From contig DHXA01000089.1 of NCBI GenBank assembly GCA_002413455.1, forward strand, positions 20,121 through 33,264: a DNA stretch of 13,144 bases, read 5' to 3'. The notes under the pieces were generated by a model. The model did not search any database. It was not told where the DNA came from and saw only the letters and a program-made list of their open reading frames with translations. Positions 1 to 7,046 of the stretch are shown piece by piece. Positions within the stretch are counted from its first letter, which is position 1, and each line of letters begins with the position of its first letter. The position numbers were made by a program, and so were the translations under genes. The stretch comes from Rhodanobacter sp. UBA5168 (GTDB lineage: Bacteria > Pseudomonadota > Gammaproteobacteria > Xanthomonadales > Rhodanobacteraceae).

Positions 1-29
1 GGCATGGATTCGCCTCGCCGGCGCCATTC

Positions 30-58
30 TGGAAAATAATTGAACCGCTGCGTATAAT
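30..58 (+). promoter_or_regulatory. Candidate sigma-70 promoter for the TetR gene
   Basis: A perfect -10 hexamer TATAAT lies at 53-58. A weak -35-like hexamer, TGGAAA (4 of 6 matches to TTGACA), lies at 30-35, giving a 17-bp spacer. The expected start point is around 65, leaving a leader of about 25 nt that contains the ribosome binding site. The surrounding stretch is AT-rich for this window. The assignment rests on consensus match only. Confidence 0.55.
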
Positions 59-91
59 AAAGCTCGAATTTCTGTTTGTGAAGGTGGAGGC

Positions 92-742
92 ATGAATACC
101 AGCGCGCAGATCAAGGCCCAGGGCCCCGGTCGCCCGAAGGATATGGAGAAGCGTTCCGCGATCCTGGCTGCGGCCAAGGCGCTGTTCATACGCAATGCGT
201 TTGCCGGCACCAGCATGGACGCGATCGCGGCGGATGCGGGCGTGTCCAAGCTCACCGTGTACAGCCATTTCGGCGACAAGGACAACCTGTTCCGCGAGGT
301 GATCCGTTCGCGCATCCAGGATCTGTTGCCGGAAGAAACCTACCTGTTCGACCCGCGGGCCGACATTCGCCAGACGCTGCTGCGGGTAGCGCTGACCCAT
401 GCCCACCTGGACTGCAACGCCGAAACCGTCGGCACCTTCCGCGCCATTCTCAGCGACTGCCGCCAGGGCAACCCGCGCTACGGCAAGCTGATCTGGGAAG
501 AGGGCGCCATACGCACCCATGGCCTGATGGAACGCCTGCTGCAGCAGGCGGTTGACATCGGCCAACTCGACATCGACGACGTGCCACGCAGCACGGTGCA
601 GTTCCTCACCCTCATCAAGGGCAATCTGATGATGCGCCAGATGTTCGGTTGCACCGAGTGTCCCGAGAGCTACATCGAGGAAATCGAAAGCACCGCCCGC
701 GCCGGCGTCGAGATGTTTCTGCGCGCCTACCTGCCACGCTAG
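92..742 (+). CDS. TetR/AcrR family transcriptional regulator, AefR-like
   Basis: This is a 216-residue one-component repressor-type protein. Residues about 20-68 form the TetR helix-turn-helix: the ILAAAKALF helix, then TSMDAIAADAGVSKLTVYSHF and the GDKDNLF turn, close to the family consensus. The rest (about 95-210) resembles the AefR-type ligand-binding domain (TetR_C_7), with the segment around GLMERLLQQA and a late LIKGNLMMRQMFG helix. Length is normal for the family. The start is supported by a strong purine-rich Shine-Dalgarno (AAGGTGGAGG, 81-90) just before the ATG and a perfect -10 element upstream. Such proteins usually bind near their own promoter and control efflux, quorum-sensing or stress genes. 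The target is not visible here because the sequence upstream of the promoter is cut off. The next gene, a ferritin-like protein, is on the same strand 157 bp away. The family call is firm; the ligand and regulon are unknown. Confidence 0.93.
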   Translation: MNTSAQIKAQGPGRPKDMEKRSAILAAAKALFIRNAFAGTSMDAIAADAGVSKLTVYSHFGDKDNLFREVIRSRIQDLLPEETYLFDPRADIRQTLLRVALTHAHLDCNAETVGTFRAILSDCRQGNPRYGKLIWEEGAIRTHGLMERLLQQAVDIGQLDIDDVPRSTVQFLTLIKGNLMMRQMFGCTECPESYIEEIESTARAGVEMFLRAYLPR

Positions 743-745
743 AAC

Positions 746-764
746 CCCTCGCTTGGCGCGAGGG
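746..764 (+). terminator. Short hairpin after the TetR gene
   Basis: CCCTCGC (746-752) and GCGAGGG (758-764) form a perfect 7-bp GC-rich stem with a 5-nt loop, starting 4 nt after the TetR stop codon. No T-run follows, so it may be a weak or Rho-assisted terminator or an mRNA 3' stabiliser rather than a classic intrinsic terminator. Confidence 0.45.
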
Positions 765-899
765 AAATGGCGTGACCGCGTATCGGGCGCGGGCAATCTT
801 CACCTCGCTTTTCCATGTGCGTTCCTACGCTGTGCGGACTTTCGTTGGTGCCGGTCGGGCTGTGCCGCCGCACCGGCTCCCCGTCTGCAGGAGCAAACC

Positions 900-1496
900 A
901 TGGGCAAGACCAAGCCGTTCGTCAGCGACATCGAGAACATCCGTCAGCGCGCGCGCAAGGACATCGACAAGGGCGCGATGACCGCGGGCTACAGCGCCGA
1001 TCGGGAAACCGTGATCAAGCTGCTCAATCACGCGCTGGCGACCGAACTGGTCTGCGTGCTGCGCTACAAGTTTCACTACTACATGGCGTCGGGCATCAAC
1101 TCGCAGGCGATCAAGGCCGAGTTCCTCGAACATGCCAATGAAGAGCAGGGTCATGCCGACCAGATCGCCGAACGCATCACCCAGCTCGACGGCAAGCCGA
1201 ACCTGTCGCCGGAGGGCCTGCTCAGCCGCAGCCATTCCGACTACGTCGAGGGCGAGGATCTGGTCGACATGATCAAGGAGGATCTGGTCGCCGAGCGCAT
1301 CGCGATCGACAGCTATCGCGAGATGATCACCTATATCGGCACCGACGATCCGACCACGCGCCGCGTGCTGGAAGGCATCCTGGCGATGGAGGAAGAGCAC
1401 GCCGAGGACATGAACACGCTGCTGGAACAACTGGGCAAGAAGGGCGAACCGGCCAAGCCGGCGCCGGGCAAGAAGGCCGCCGGCAAGCGCCACTGA
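900..1496 (+). CDS. Ferritin-like di-iron protein (bacterioferritin/Dps-type), Lys-rich tail
   Basis: This 198-residue protein is predicted to be a four-helix-bundle ferritin-like protein. The di-iron ligands can be placed in order: E49 in helix 1 (ATELVC), E82 and H85 in helix 2 (EEQGH), E132 in helix 3 (VAERIA), and E164 and H167 in helix 4 (MEEEH). These are the carboxylates and histidines of an iron-oxidising ferroxidase centre, so cytoplasmic iron storage or peroxide protection is the likely role. It is longer than bacterioferritin (about 158 residues) owing to an N-terminal extension of about 35 residues and a C-terminal tail (179-198) rich in Lys, Ala and Pro, similar to the DNA-binding tails of some Dps proteins. 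The reading frame is open back to 753, but ATG 900 is chosen because GCAGGAG lies just upstream and the ferritin-like sequence begins after it; upstream codons give a Cys/Arg/Ala-rich, non-family sequence. No haem-ligand methionine could be assigned with confidence. Family secure; subfamily uncertain. Confidence 0.85.
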   Translation: MGKTKPFVSDIENIRQRARKDIDKGAMTAGYSADRETVIKLLNHALATELVCVLRYKFHYYMASGINSQAIKAEFLEHANEEQGHADQIAERITQLDGKPNLSPEGLLSRSHSDYVEGEDLVDMIKEDLVAERIAIDSYREMITYIGTDDPTTRRVLEGILAMEEEHAEDMNTLLEQLGKKGEPAKPAPGKKAAGKRH

Positions 1497-1501
1497 TCGC
1501 G

Positions 1502-1531
1502 GATGGATGGCGTGTCCGCACGCCATCCATC
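1502..1531. terminator. Perfect 13-bp hairpin between convergent genes (bidirectional terminator)
   Basis: GATGGATGGCGTG (1502-1514) pairs perfectly with CACGCCATCCATC (1519-1531) across a 4-nt TCCG loop. It fills most of the 42-bp gap between the ferritin stop (1496) and the oxidoreductase stop (1539) on the opposite strand. It reads as a hairpin in either direction, so it probably ends both transcripts. There is no T-tract on either side, so termination may depend on stem strength or Rho. Confidence 0.75.
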
Positions 1532-1538
1532 AAGTGCT

Positions 1539-2555
1539 TCACCAGCCGGCAAGTACCAGTTTGCCGATCGTCTTGCCCGACTCCAGCCGACGATGCGCCT
1601 CGCGCAGGTTCGCGGCGTTGATCGGCACCAGCGTTTCCGTCTGCGTGCCGCGCAATTCGCCGGCATCGATCAGTGCGCCCACACGCTCGAGGATGCGGCC
1701 CTGTTCGGCTTGGTCCGCGGTTTTGAAGCGTGGCCGGGTGAACATCATTTCCCAATGGATGCCGATGCATTTGGCCTTGTACGGATCGCCGATCTTCAGC
1801 GCGCCTTCCGGTTCCACGATCAGGCCGACGTGCCCCTGCGGTGCAAGGATTCCGCCGACGGCTTCCCAGTAGTGTTCGGTGTCGGCGAGGTTCATCACCG
1901 CATCGATCTGTTCGAAGCCCAGCGCCGCCAGCTGGGGTGCCAGCGGATCGCGATGGTCGATGACCTGATGCGCGCCGAGGCCCAGGCACCAGTCGATGGT
2001 TTCTTTGCGCGAGGCGGTGGCGATCACGCCGAAGCCGGCGCGTCGTGCCAGCTGGATCGCGATCGAGCCGACGCCGCCGGCGCCGCCGATGATCAGCAGC
2101 GATTTGCCCGCGCCGCCGCGCTCGCTGTCGAACGGCATGCGCTGAAACAGCAGCTCCCACGCGGTGATCGTGGTCAATGGCAAGGCGGCCGCCGCCGCCA
2201 GGTCGATCGACTTCGGCGCGTGGCCGACCAGGCGTGCATCGACCAGCTGATATTCGGCGTTGCTGCCGGGACGGGTGACGTCGCCGGCGTAATACACGCG
2301 ATCACCGGGCCTGAAGCCGGCGACTGATCCACCGATGGCCTCGACCGTGCCGGCGGCGTCGTAGCCCAGTACTTTCGGCTGCGCCTCGACCTGCGGTTTC
2401 GGCGAGCGGACCTTGGTGTCGACCGGATTCACCGAGACGGCTTCGACGCGCACCAGCAGATCGTGTTCGCCGGGTACCGGTGTCGGCAGTTCGACATCGA
2501 TCAGCGACTGCGGATCGTCGATCGGCAGGTAGCGGGTGAGTGCGACGGCTTTCAT
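1539..2555 (-). CDS. Zinc-type alcohol dehydrogenase-like protein (MDR superfamily, quinone oxidoreductase-like)
   Basis: A 338-residue medium-chain dehydrogenase/reductase. The N-terminal GroES-like domain contains SVNPVDTK (41-48) and LGYDAAGTVEAIG (63-75). The Rossmann domain carries the nucleotide-binding GGAGGVGS at 157-164. The classic catalytic-zinc ligands (Cys38/His67 equivalents) and the four-cysteine structural zinc loop are absent, so despite the usual family name this should be a zinc-independent NADPH-dependent reductase of quinones or enones. It matches the family annotated as zinc-binding alcohol dehydrogenase family protein (TIGR02817 type) in length and motifs. Its ATG overlaps the stop of the aldo/keto reductase as ATGA, indicating translational coupling as last gene of a three-gene operon; GGAG lies 8 nt before the ATG. 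The exact substrate cannot be read from sequence. Confidence 0.9.
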   Translation of the reverse strand: MKAVALTRYLPIDDPQSLIDVELPTPVPGEHDLLVRVEAVSVNPVDTKVRSPKPQVEAQPKVLGYDAAGTVEAIGGSVAGFRPGDRVYYAGDVTRPGSNAEYQLVDARLVGHAPKSIDLAAAAALPLTTITAWELLFQRMPFDSERGGAGKSLLIIGGAGGVGSIAIQLARRAGFGVIATASRKETIDWCLGLGAHQVIDHRDPLAPQLAALGFEQIDAVMNLADTEHYWEAVGGILAPQGHVGLIVEPEGALKIGDPYKAKCIGIHWEMMFTRPRFKTADQAEQGRILERVGALIDAGELRGTQTETLVPINAANLREAHRRLESGKTIGKLVLAGW

Positions 2556-3613
2556 GTTGGCGACTCCGTGGGAAGGTTGAACGACACCGGTGGCGGATTG
2601 CGCTCGGTGAACATGCCATTCCAGTAAGGGTAGTAGGGATAGGGCGGAGTGACCGCGCTGGCCGCATCGAGCTGGGCGAGCTGCGCGGCCTCGAGCGCCC
2701 AGCCGACCGCGCCGAGGTTGTCGCGCAGCTGTGCTTCATTGCGCGCGCCGATCAGCACGGTGGACACCGTGGGACGCTGCAGCAGCCAGTTAAGCGCAAC
2801 CTGCGGAATCGTCCGGCCGGTTTCCGCGGCCACCGCCTCCAGTGCATCGACCGCGCGATACAGCCGCCCATCCTCGACCGGTGGTGCGAAGCCCGCGGTC
2901 TCGTGCAGCCGGCTGCCGGCAGGCAACGGCTGGCCTCGGCGAATTTTCCCGGTGAGCCGGCCCCAGCCGAGCGGACTCCACACCACTGCGCCGATGCCCT
3001 GGTCGAGCCCGAGCGGCATCAGCTCCCATTCGTAGTCGCGGCCGATCAGCGAGTAGTAGGTCTGGTTGGCCACGAAGCGCGAGTAGCCACGCGCGTCGGC
3101 CACAGCCAGCGATTTCATCAGCTGCCAGCCGGAAAAGTTCGACGCGCCCAGATAGCGCACCTTGCCCGCGCGCACCAGGTCGTCCAGCGTCGACATCACC
3201 TGTTCCACCGGCGTCATCGCATCGAAGTGGTGCAGTTGCAGCAGGTCGATGTGGTCGGTGCCGAGGCGCTTGAGTGCGCGCTCCACGCCGCCGATCAGAT
3301 GATGGCGCGAGGCGCCGACATCATTCGCGCCGTCGCCCGCGCGCAGCGAAATCTTGGTCGAGATGATCGCCTGCTCGCGCCGGCCTTTCAGCGCCGCGGC
3401 GAGGATCGACTCCGACGCGCCATCCGAATAGACGTCCGCGGTATCGAACAGGTTGGCGCCGGCGTCGAGGCAGATGTCGATCAGCCGCTTCGCTTCTTCG
3501 ACATCGGTGTTGCCCCACGCGCTGAACAACGGCCCCTTGCCGCCGAACGTGCCGGCGCCGAAGCCGAGTGCCGGCACCTTGAAGCCGGAGTTGCCGAGGT
3601 AGCGGTATTCCAT
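2552..3613 (-). CDS. Aldo/keto reductase
   Basis: This 353-residue protein is predicted to be a TIM-barrel NADPH-dependent reductase of aldehydes and ketones. The catalytic tetrad is visible: D57 and Y62 in NLFDTADVY, K87 in IISTKIS, and H128 in LLQLHH. Other family marks are the N-terminal RYLGNSGFKVPALGFG strand, YLGASNFSGWQ (154-164), and the C-terminal cofactor-binding segment TVLIGARNEAQLRDNL. Length is at the upper end of the family, with a Pro/Tyr-rich C-terminus (PPYPYYPYWNG) typical of the YajO/Tas-like branch. ATG 3613 is preceded by AAGGA at 8 nt. The frame is open far upstream through the permease gene, but that extension is only an out-of-frame shadow. It starts 17 bp after the permease stop and overlaps the next gene by 4 bp, so it is the middle gene of the operon. 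Family is certain, substrate unknown. Confidence 0.94.
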   Translation of the reverse strand: MEYRYLGNSGFKVPALGFGAGTFGGKGPLFSAWGNTDVEEAKRLIDICLDAGANLFDTADVYSDGASESILAAALKGRREQAIISTKISLRAGDGANDVGASRHHLIGGVERALKRLGTDHIDLLQLHHFDAMTPVEQVMSTLDDLVRAGKVRYLGASNFSGWQLMKSLAVADARGYSRFVANQTYYSLIGRDYEWELMPLGLDQGIGAVVWSPLGWGRLTGKIRRGQPLPAGSRLHETAGFAPPVEDGRLYRAVDALEAVAAETGRTIPQVALNWLLQRPTVSTVLIGARNEAQLRDNLGAVGWALEAAQLAQLDAASAVTPPYPYYPYWNGMFTERNPPPVSFNLPTESPT

Positions 3614-3630
3614 GAAGGCGGTCCTTGGAG

Positions 3631-4851
3631 TCAGAGTAGGGTTTCGGTATAGGCCACGACGGGTAGACGCCGTGAAGGCCTGACGTCCAGCCGTACGCTC
3701 CACAGCGCCACGAGGAGGCCGAGCACCGGCAGCAGCGCCGCCACCCAGGTCACCGCGTCGAGGCCTGGGCCATGGCTGATCACCACGCCGCCCAGCCAGG
3801 CGCCGATCGCGTTGCCGAGGTTGAACGCGGCGATGTTGAAGCTCGACGCCAGCACGCGACCACCGGTGGCCTTCTGCAACACGCGCAGTTGCAGCGGCGC
3901 CACGGTGGCGAACCCGGCGATGCCGAACACGGCGGCAAACGCGATCATCGCCGGCTTGCTGTGCAGCGCGAACGTCATCGCGCCGAGCGCGATCGCCAGC
4001 GCGGCCAGCGAACCCAGCAAGGTCGCCACCAGTCGTTTGTCGGCGAGGCGGCCGCCGAGCAGGTTGCCGACCACCATGCCGCCGCCGAACACCAGCAGGA
4101 TCGGCGACACCGCACTGTCGGCGAAGCCGGTGACGCGGGTGAGGATCGGCTGGATATAGGTGAACACCGCGAACACGCCGGCGAAGCCGAGCACGGTGAT
4201 CAGCAAGCCGAGCAGCACCTGCGGATGCGCGATGCCTTTCAGCTCCTCGACGAACCTCATCGGCACGCGGTCGCCGCGGTCGGCCGGCACCAGCGTGGCG
4301 ATGATCGCGGTGGCGAGCACGCCGATCACACTGACCGCCCAGAACGTGGCACGCCAGCCGAAGTGCAGCCCCAGCCATGCGCCGGCCGGCACGCCGAGCA
4401 GGGTGGCCACGGTCAGGCCGGTGAACATGATCGAGATCGCCGAGGCCTTGCGGTCCTCCGCCACCAGCCCGGTCGCCACCACCGCGCCGACACCGAAGAA
4501 GGTGCCGTGGGCCAGCGAGGTGATCACCCGCGCGAGCATCAGCACGGCGTAGTTCGGCGCCAGCGCGCTGGCCAGGTTACCGACGGTGAAGATCGCCATC
4601 AACGCGATCAGCGCGGTCTTGTGCGGCAGCCGGCTGGTCGCGGCGGTGAGCAGCGGCGCGCCGACGAACACGCCCAGCGCATAACCGGAGATCAGCAGGC
4701 CGGCGGCGGCGATGCTGACATGCAGGTCGGCGGAGACCTGCAACAGCAGGCCCATGATCACGAACTCGGTAGTGCCGATGCCGAACGCGCCGGCGGTCAG
4801 CGCATACAGCGCCAATGGTGTGCGTGGTCGGGTGGTGAAATGGGAGTGCAT
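3631..4851 (-). CDS. MFS transporter, AraJ/DHA1-type efflux permease
   Basis: A 406-residue inner-membrane protein with about 12 hydrophobic segments, of the drug:H+ antiporter (DHA1, COG2814-like) class. The first helix carries AFGIGTTEFVIMGLL, typical of the AraJ/YdhP/PbuE-like branch. A loop 2-3 motif A variant (GAPLLTAATSRLPHKTAL), motif B-like LARVITSLAHG and an antiporter motif C-like GVPAGAWLG are present. It probably exports a small organic molecule or drug by proton exchange. ATG 4851 is chosen because the cytoplasmic N-terminus begins there (MHSHFTTRPRTPLALYAL), with only a weak CGGA about 8 nt upstream; the longer open frame to 5109 overlaps the divergent LysR gene and lacks family sequence. 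It is the first gene of the minus-strand operon with a reductase and an MDR oxidoreductase, and is divergent from the LysR gene. Substrate unknown. Confidence 0.92.
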   Translation of the reverse strand: MHSHFTTRPRTPLALYALTAGAFGIGTTEFVIMGLLLQVSADLHVSIAAAGLLISGYALGVFVGAPLLTAATSRLPHKTALIALMAIFTVGNLASALAPNYAVLMLARVITSLAHGTFFGVGAVVATGLVAEDRKASAISIMFTGLTVATLLGVPAGAWLGLHFGWRATFWAVSVIGVLATAIIATLVPADRGDRVPMRFVEELKGIAHPQVLLGLLITVLGFAGVFAVFTYIQPILTRVTGFADSAVSPILLVFGGGMVVGNLLGGRLADKRLVATLLGSLAALAIALGAMTFALHSKPAMIAFAAVFGIAGFATVAPLQLRVLQKATGGRVLASSFNIAAFNLGNAIGAWLGGVVISHGPGLDAVTWVAALLPVLGLLVALWSVRLDVRPSRRLPVVAYTETLL

Positions 4852-4910
4852 GACGACAATCCGGGCAGAGACAATGCGCCAGCTTAGGCAGTTGCCTTCT
4901 CGCCAAAAAC

Positions 4911-4948
4911 CATCATGATGACTAATCATTATCAATGGATGGTTGATA
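4911..4948. promoter_or_regulatory. AT-rich dyad cluster between LysR gene and MFS operon (candidate LysR operator)
   Basis: The 100-bp divergent spacer contains an AT-rich patch unlike its surroundings. It holds the perfect palindrome CATCATGATG (4911-4920) and the inverted repeat TATCAA (4930-4935) N7 TTGATA (4943-4948). The second dyad overlaps the expected LysR leader, just before its ATG at 4952. LysR regulators typically bind imperfect dyads of the T-N11-A kind between divergent genes and repress themselves. The spacing here is not the textbook ATC-N9-GAT, so the exact operator is inferred. I could not assign convincing -35/-10 pairs for either direction. Confidence 0.45.
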
Positions 4949-4951
4949 GTC

Positions 4952-5872
4952 ATGGATCGTGTCGGCGATCTCAGCTTGTTTCTGCGCGTGCTCGATCTGG
5001 GCTCGATCAGTGCCGCCGCGCGCAGCCTCGACCTTTCGGTGGCGGTGGCCAGCCAGCGTTTGAAGCGGCTGGAACGCGACCTTGGCGTACGCCTGCTGCA
5101 CCGGACCACCCGCCAGCTTCATGCCACGCCCGAAGGCGCCGCGCTGGCCGAGCAGGGCCGCGCACTGGTGGAGGATCTGGAAGCGCTGACCGGCGGGCTG
5201 CGCCAGAGCGCCACCGAAGTCAGCGGCACCCTGCGGGTGACCATGTCGGCTGCATTCGGCGGCCAGTACATTTCGCCGCTGCTGCCGGAATTTCTCGCCC
5301 TGCATCCGCGGGTGAAACTCAGTGTGAATCTCGACGACCAGATCGTGGACCTGGTCGGCTCCGGTTTCGATCTGGGCATCCGCGTCGGTGCACTGGGCGA
5401 CTCCGGCCTGGTGGCACGCCAGCTGGCGACGAACCGGCGCGTGCTGTGCGCGTCGCCGGTTTATCTGGAACGGCACGGCGCGCCGCGCACGCCGGCCGAT
5501 CTGGCCGTACATGACTGCCTGCTGCTGGTCGGCAGCCAGGGCCGGCAGGATGTGTGGCACTTCACCGACCGCAAGGGCCGCGAGATCGTCCAGCGGGTAC
5601 AGGGCCGCTTCGAAAGCAATCAGGGTGAACTGCTGCGGGACGCCGTGGTGGCCGGGCTCGGCATCGCGCTGCACTCGGTCTGGCATGTGCACGAGCAATT
5701 GCGCAGCGGCCAGTTGCAGGTGCTGCTGCCGGACTATCCCATCGCCACCACCGGCATCCACGCGGTGATGCCGCAGCGCCGGCTGGTGCCGCCGCGGGTA
5801 CGCGCGTTCGTCGATTTCCTGGCCGAACGGCTGGGCGAGCATCCACCTTGGGAACATGGAGCGTCGTTGTAA
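4952..5872 (+). CDS. LysR family transcriptional regulator
   Basis: A 306-residue LysR-type regulator. The winged helix-turn-helix occupies about residues 1-60 (FLRVLDLGSISAAARSLDLS, then VASQRLKRLERDLGVRLLHRTTR), followed by the linker helix. The effector-binding domain begins near residue 88 at GTLRVTMSAAFG and ends in the VRAFVDFLAERL helix, resembling the CrgA-like subgroup. The ATG at 4952 is chosen because MDRVGDLSLFLRV is the normal family N-terminus; a TTG at 4943 in the same frame would add three residues and has no better ribosome site. The Shine-Dalgarno is poor (GGAT about 11 nt upstream). It is divergent from the permease/reductase/oxidoreductase operon with 100 bp between starts, the classic layout in which a LysR protein controls the adjacent operon in response to a substrate or product of it. 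The inducer is not predictable. Confidence 0.94.
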   Translation: MDRVGDLSLFLRVLDLGSISAAARSLDLSVAVASQRLKRLERDLGVRLLHRTTRQLHATPEGAALAEQGRALVEDLEALTGGLRQSATEVSGTLRVTMSAAFGGQYISPLLPEFLALHPRVKLSVNLDDQIVDLVGSGFDLGIRVGALGDSGLVARQLATNRRVLCASPVYLERHGAPRTPADLAVHDCLLLVGSQGRQDVWHFTDRKGREIVQRVQGRFESNQGELLRDAVVAGLGIALHSVWHVHEQLRSGQLQVLLPDYPIATTGIHAVMPQRRLVPPRVRAFVDFLAERLGEHPPWEHGASL

Positions 5873-5911
5873 GCTGAGCCCCCTCTCCGCACTACCCTGC
5901 AGGAGCATCCG

Positions 5912-6934
5912 ATGCAGACCCAGGACACGTCGAACCCATCGCGTCAGCGCATCCGACGCGCCATCATGGCACTGGCCGCATTGGTGGTGCTGTTCGTGGC
6001 GATACTGATGTGGTGGTGGGACACCGAACCACCGCTGTTCGATCCGGTGACGGTGACCCAGACCCAGCTGCAGGAGCTGAAGCATCCAGTCAGCGTGGGC
6101 GCCACCACCACGGCCACCCTGATCGCCTCGGTGCAAACCCTGCTCGACAAGCGCGGCGGTTACCTCAGCAACGACAAGCTGCCGCCCGGCGTGTTCATGG
6201 ACAACATTCCCAACTGGGAATTCGGCTCGCTGACCGCCTCGCGCGACCTGGTGCGCGCGCTGCGCAACGACTTCAGCCGTTCGCAGACGCAATCGACCGA
6301 GGACAAGGACCTGGCTGAGGCCGATCCGCTGCTGTCCAGCCCGAGCGACCGCTGGCTGCTGCCCAGTTCGGAAGGCCAATACGAGAAGGCAATTGGCCAT
6401 CTGGACGGCTATCTGAACCGGCTCAGCGACAGCGACGAAGGCAACGCGCATTTCTATGCGCGTGCCGACAACCTTGCCGACTACCTGCAGGTGGTCTCCG
6501 CGCGGCTGGGTTCGCTGTCGCAACGGCTGTCGGCCAGCGTGGGCCAGATCCGCATCGGCGATGTGACCGCCGCCGACGAACCGGCGGGCGCCAGCACGGT
6601 GCGGGCGCCCGGTGGCGGACGGCTGGTGAAAACCCCCTGGAACAGGATCGACGACAACTTCTACGAGGCACGCGGCTACACCTGGACGCTGCTGGAGCAG
6701 CTCAAGGCGTTCCAGCAGGACTTCGGTCCGATCCTGCGCAGCAAGCACGCCGATGTCAGCCTGGAACAGGTGATCCGCGAGCTGGAAGAGGCACAACGGC
6801 CGCTGCATAGCCCGATGGTGTTGAACGGTTCGCCGTTTGGTTTCTTCGCCAACCATTCGCTGGTGATGGCGAACTACGTGTCGCGTGCGAATGCCGCCAT
6901 CATCGACCTGCGCGAGCTGCTCAAGCGCGGCTGA
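5912..6934 (+). CDS. DUF2333 family membrane-anchored protein
   Basis: A 340-residue protein matching DUF2333, a gammaproteobacterial family of unknown function. A basic N-terminus (RQRIRR) precedes one transmembrane helix at about 18-36 (ALAALVVLFVAILMWWW), so most of the protein should lie in the periplasm as a bitopic protein. Family hallmarks are PPGVFMDNIPNWEFG (91-105), TPWNRIDDNFYEARGYTW (241-258) and NGSPFGFFANHSLVMANY (305-322), followed by SRANAAIIDLRELL near the C-terminus. A strong GCAGGAG precedes the ATG by 6 nt. It starts 39 bp after the LysR stop on the same strand, so read-through is possible, but the content suggests a separate housekeeping function. A strong hairpin follows. 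No enzyme motif is visible and I assign no function. Confidence 0.88.
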   Translation: MQTQDTSNPSRQRIRRAIMALAALVVLFVAILMWWWDTEPPLFDPVTVTQTQLQELKHPVSVGATTTATLIASVQTLLDKRGGYLSNDKLPPGVFMDNIPNWEFGSLTASRDLVRALRNDFSRSQTQSTEDKDLAEADPLLSSPSDRWLLPSSEGQYEKAIGHLDGYLNRLSDSDEGNAHFYARADNLADYLQVVSARLGSLSQRLSASVGQIRIGDVTAADEPAGASTVRAPGGGRLVKTPWNRIDDNFYEARGYTWTLLEQLKAFQQDFGPILRSKHADVSLEQVIRELEEAQRPLHSPMVLNGSPFGFFANHSLVMANYVSRANAAIIDLRELLKRG

Positions 6935-6962
6935 GCGCGCTGCGGGCCCGGGTGGAAAATTG

Positions 6963-6991
6963 AAGCGCCCCGCTCGCAGCGCGGGGCGTTT
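6963..6991. terminator. Strong GC hairpin, bidirectional Rho-independent terminator
   Basis: CGCCCCGC (6966-6973) pairs perfectly with GCGGGGCG (6981-6988) over a 7-nt loop. The stem is extended by A-T and G-T pairs to 6963/6991, giving an A-tract before and a TTT after. It lies between the DUF2333 stop (6934) and the stop of the convergent exported-protein gene (7047). It fits termination of the plus-strand transcript; on the minus strand the hairpin is followed by CAATTTTCC, also suitable. Confidence 0.8.
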
Positions 6992-7046
6992 CAAGACCCG
7001 AACTATTTCAGGTCGAATGCGTCTGACCAACCGTGCCGGCAGCTCC

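Noticed and set aside
825..1526. 233-codon minus-strand frame over the ferritin-like gene
   Set aside because: It mirrors the ferritin codons, crosses the terminator hairpin and has no recognisable domain.
2552..4378. 608-codon frame joining sequence upstream to the aldo/keto reductase as a fusion
   Set aside because: The upstream part is an out-of-frame reading of the permease gene; the reductase has its own Shine-Dalgarno and family N-terminus at 3613.
4852..5109. N-terminal extension of the MFS permease to 5109
   Set aside because: It would overlap the divergent LysR gene and adds Arg/Ser-rich sequence without a membrane segment; ATG 4851 gives the normal family start.
4922..7030. 702-codon open frame on the minus strand, antisense to LysR and DUF2333 genes
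   Set aside because: Its translation is rich in Gln, Arg, His and Ala with no family resemblance and lies opposite two well-supported genes; it is a codon-bias shadow of GC-rich coding DNA.
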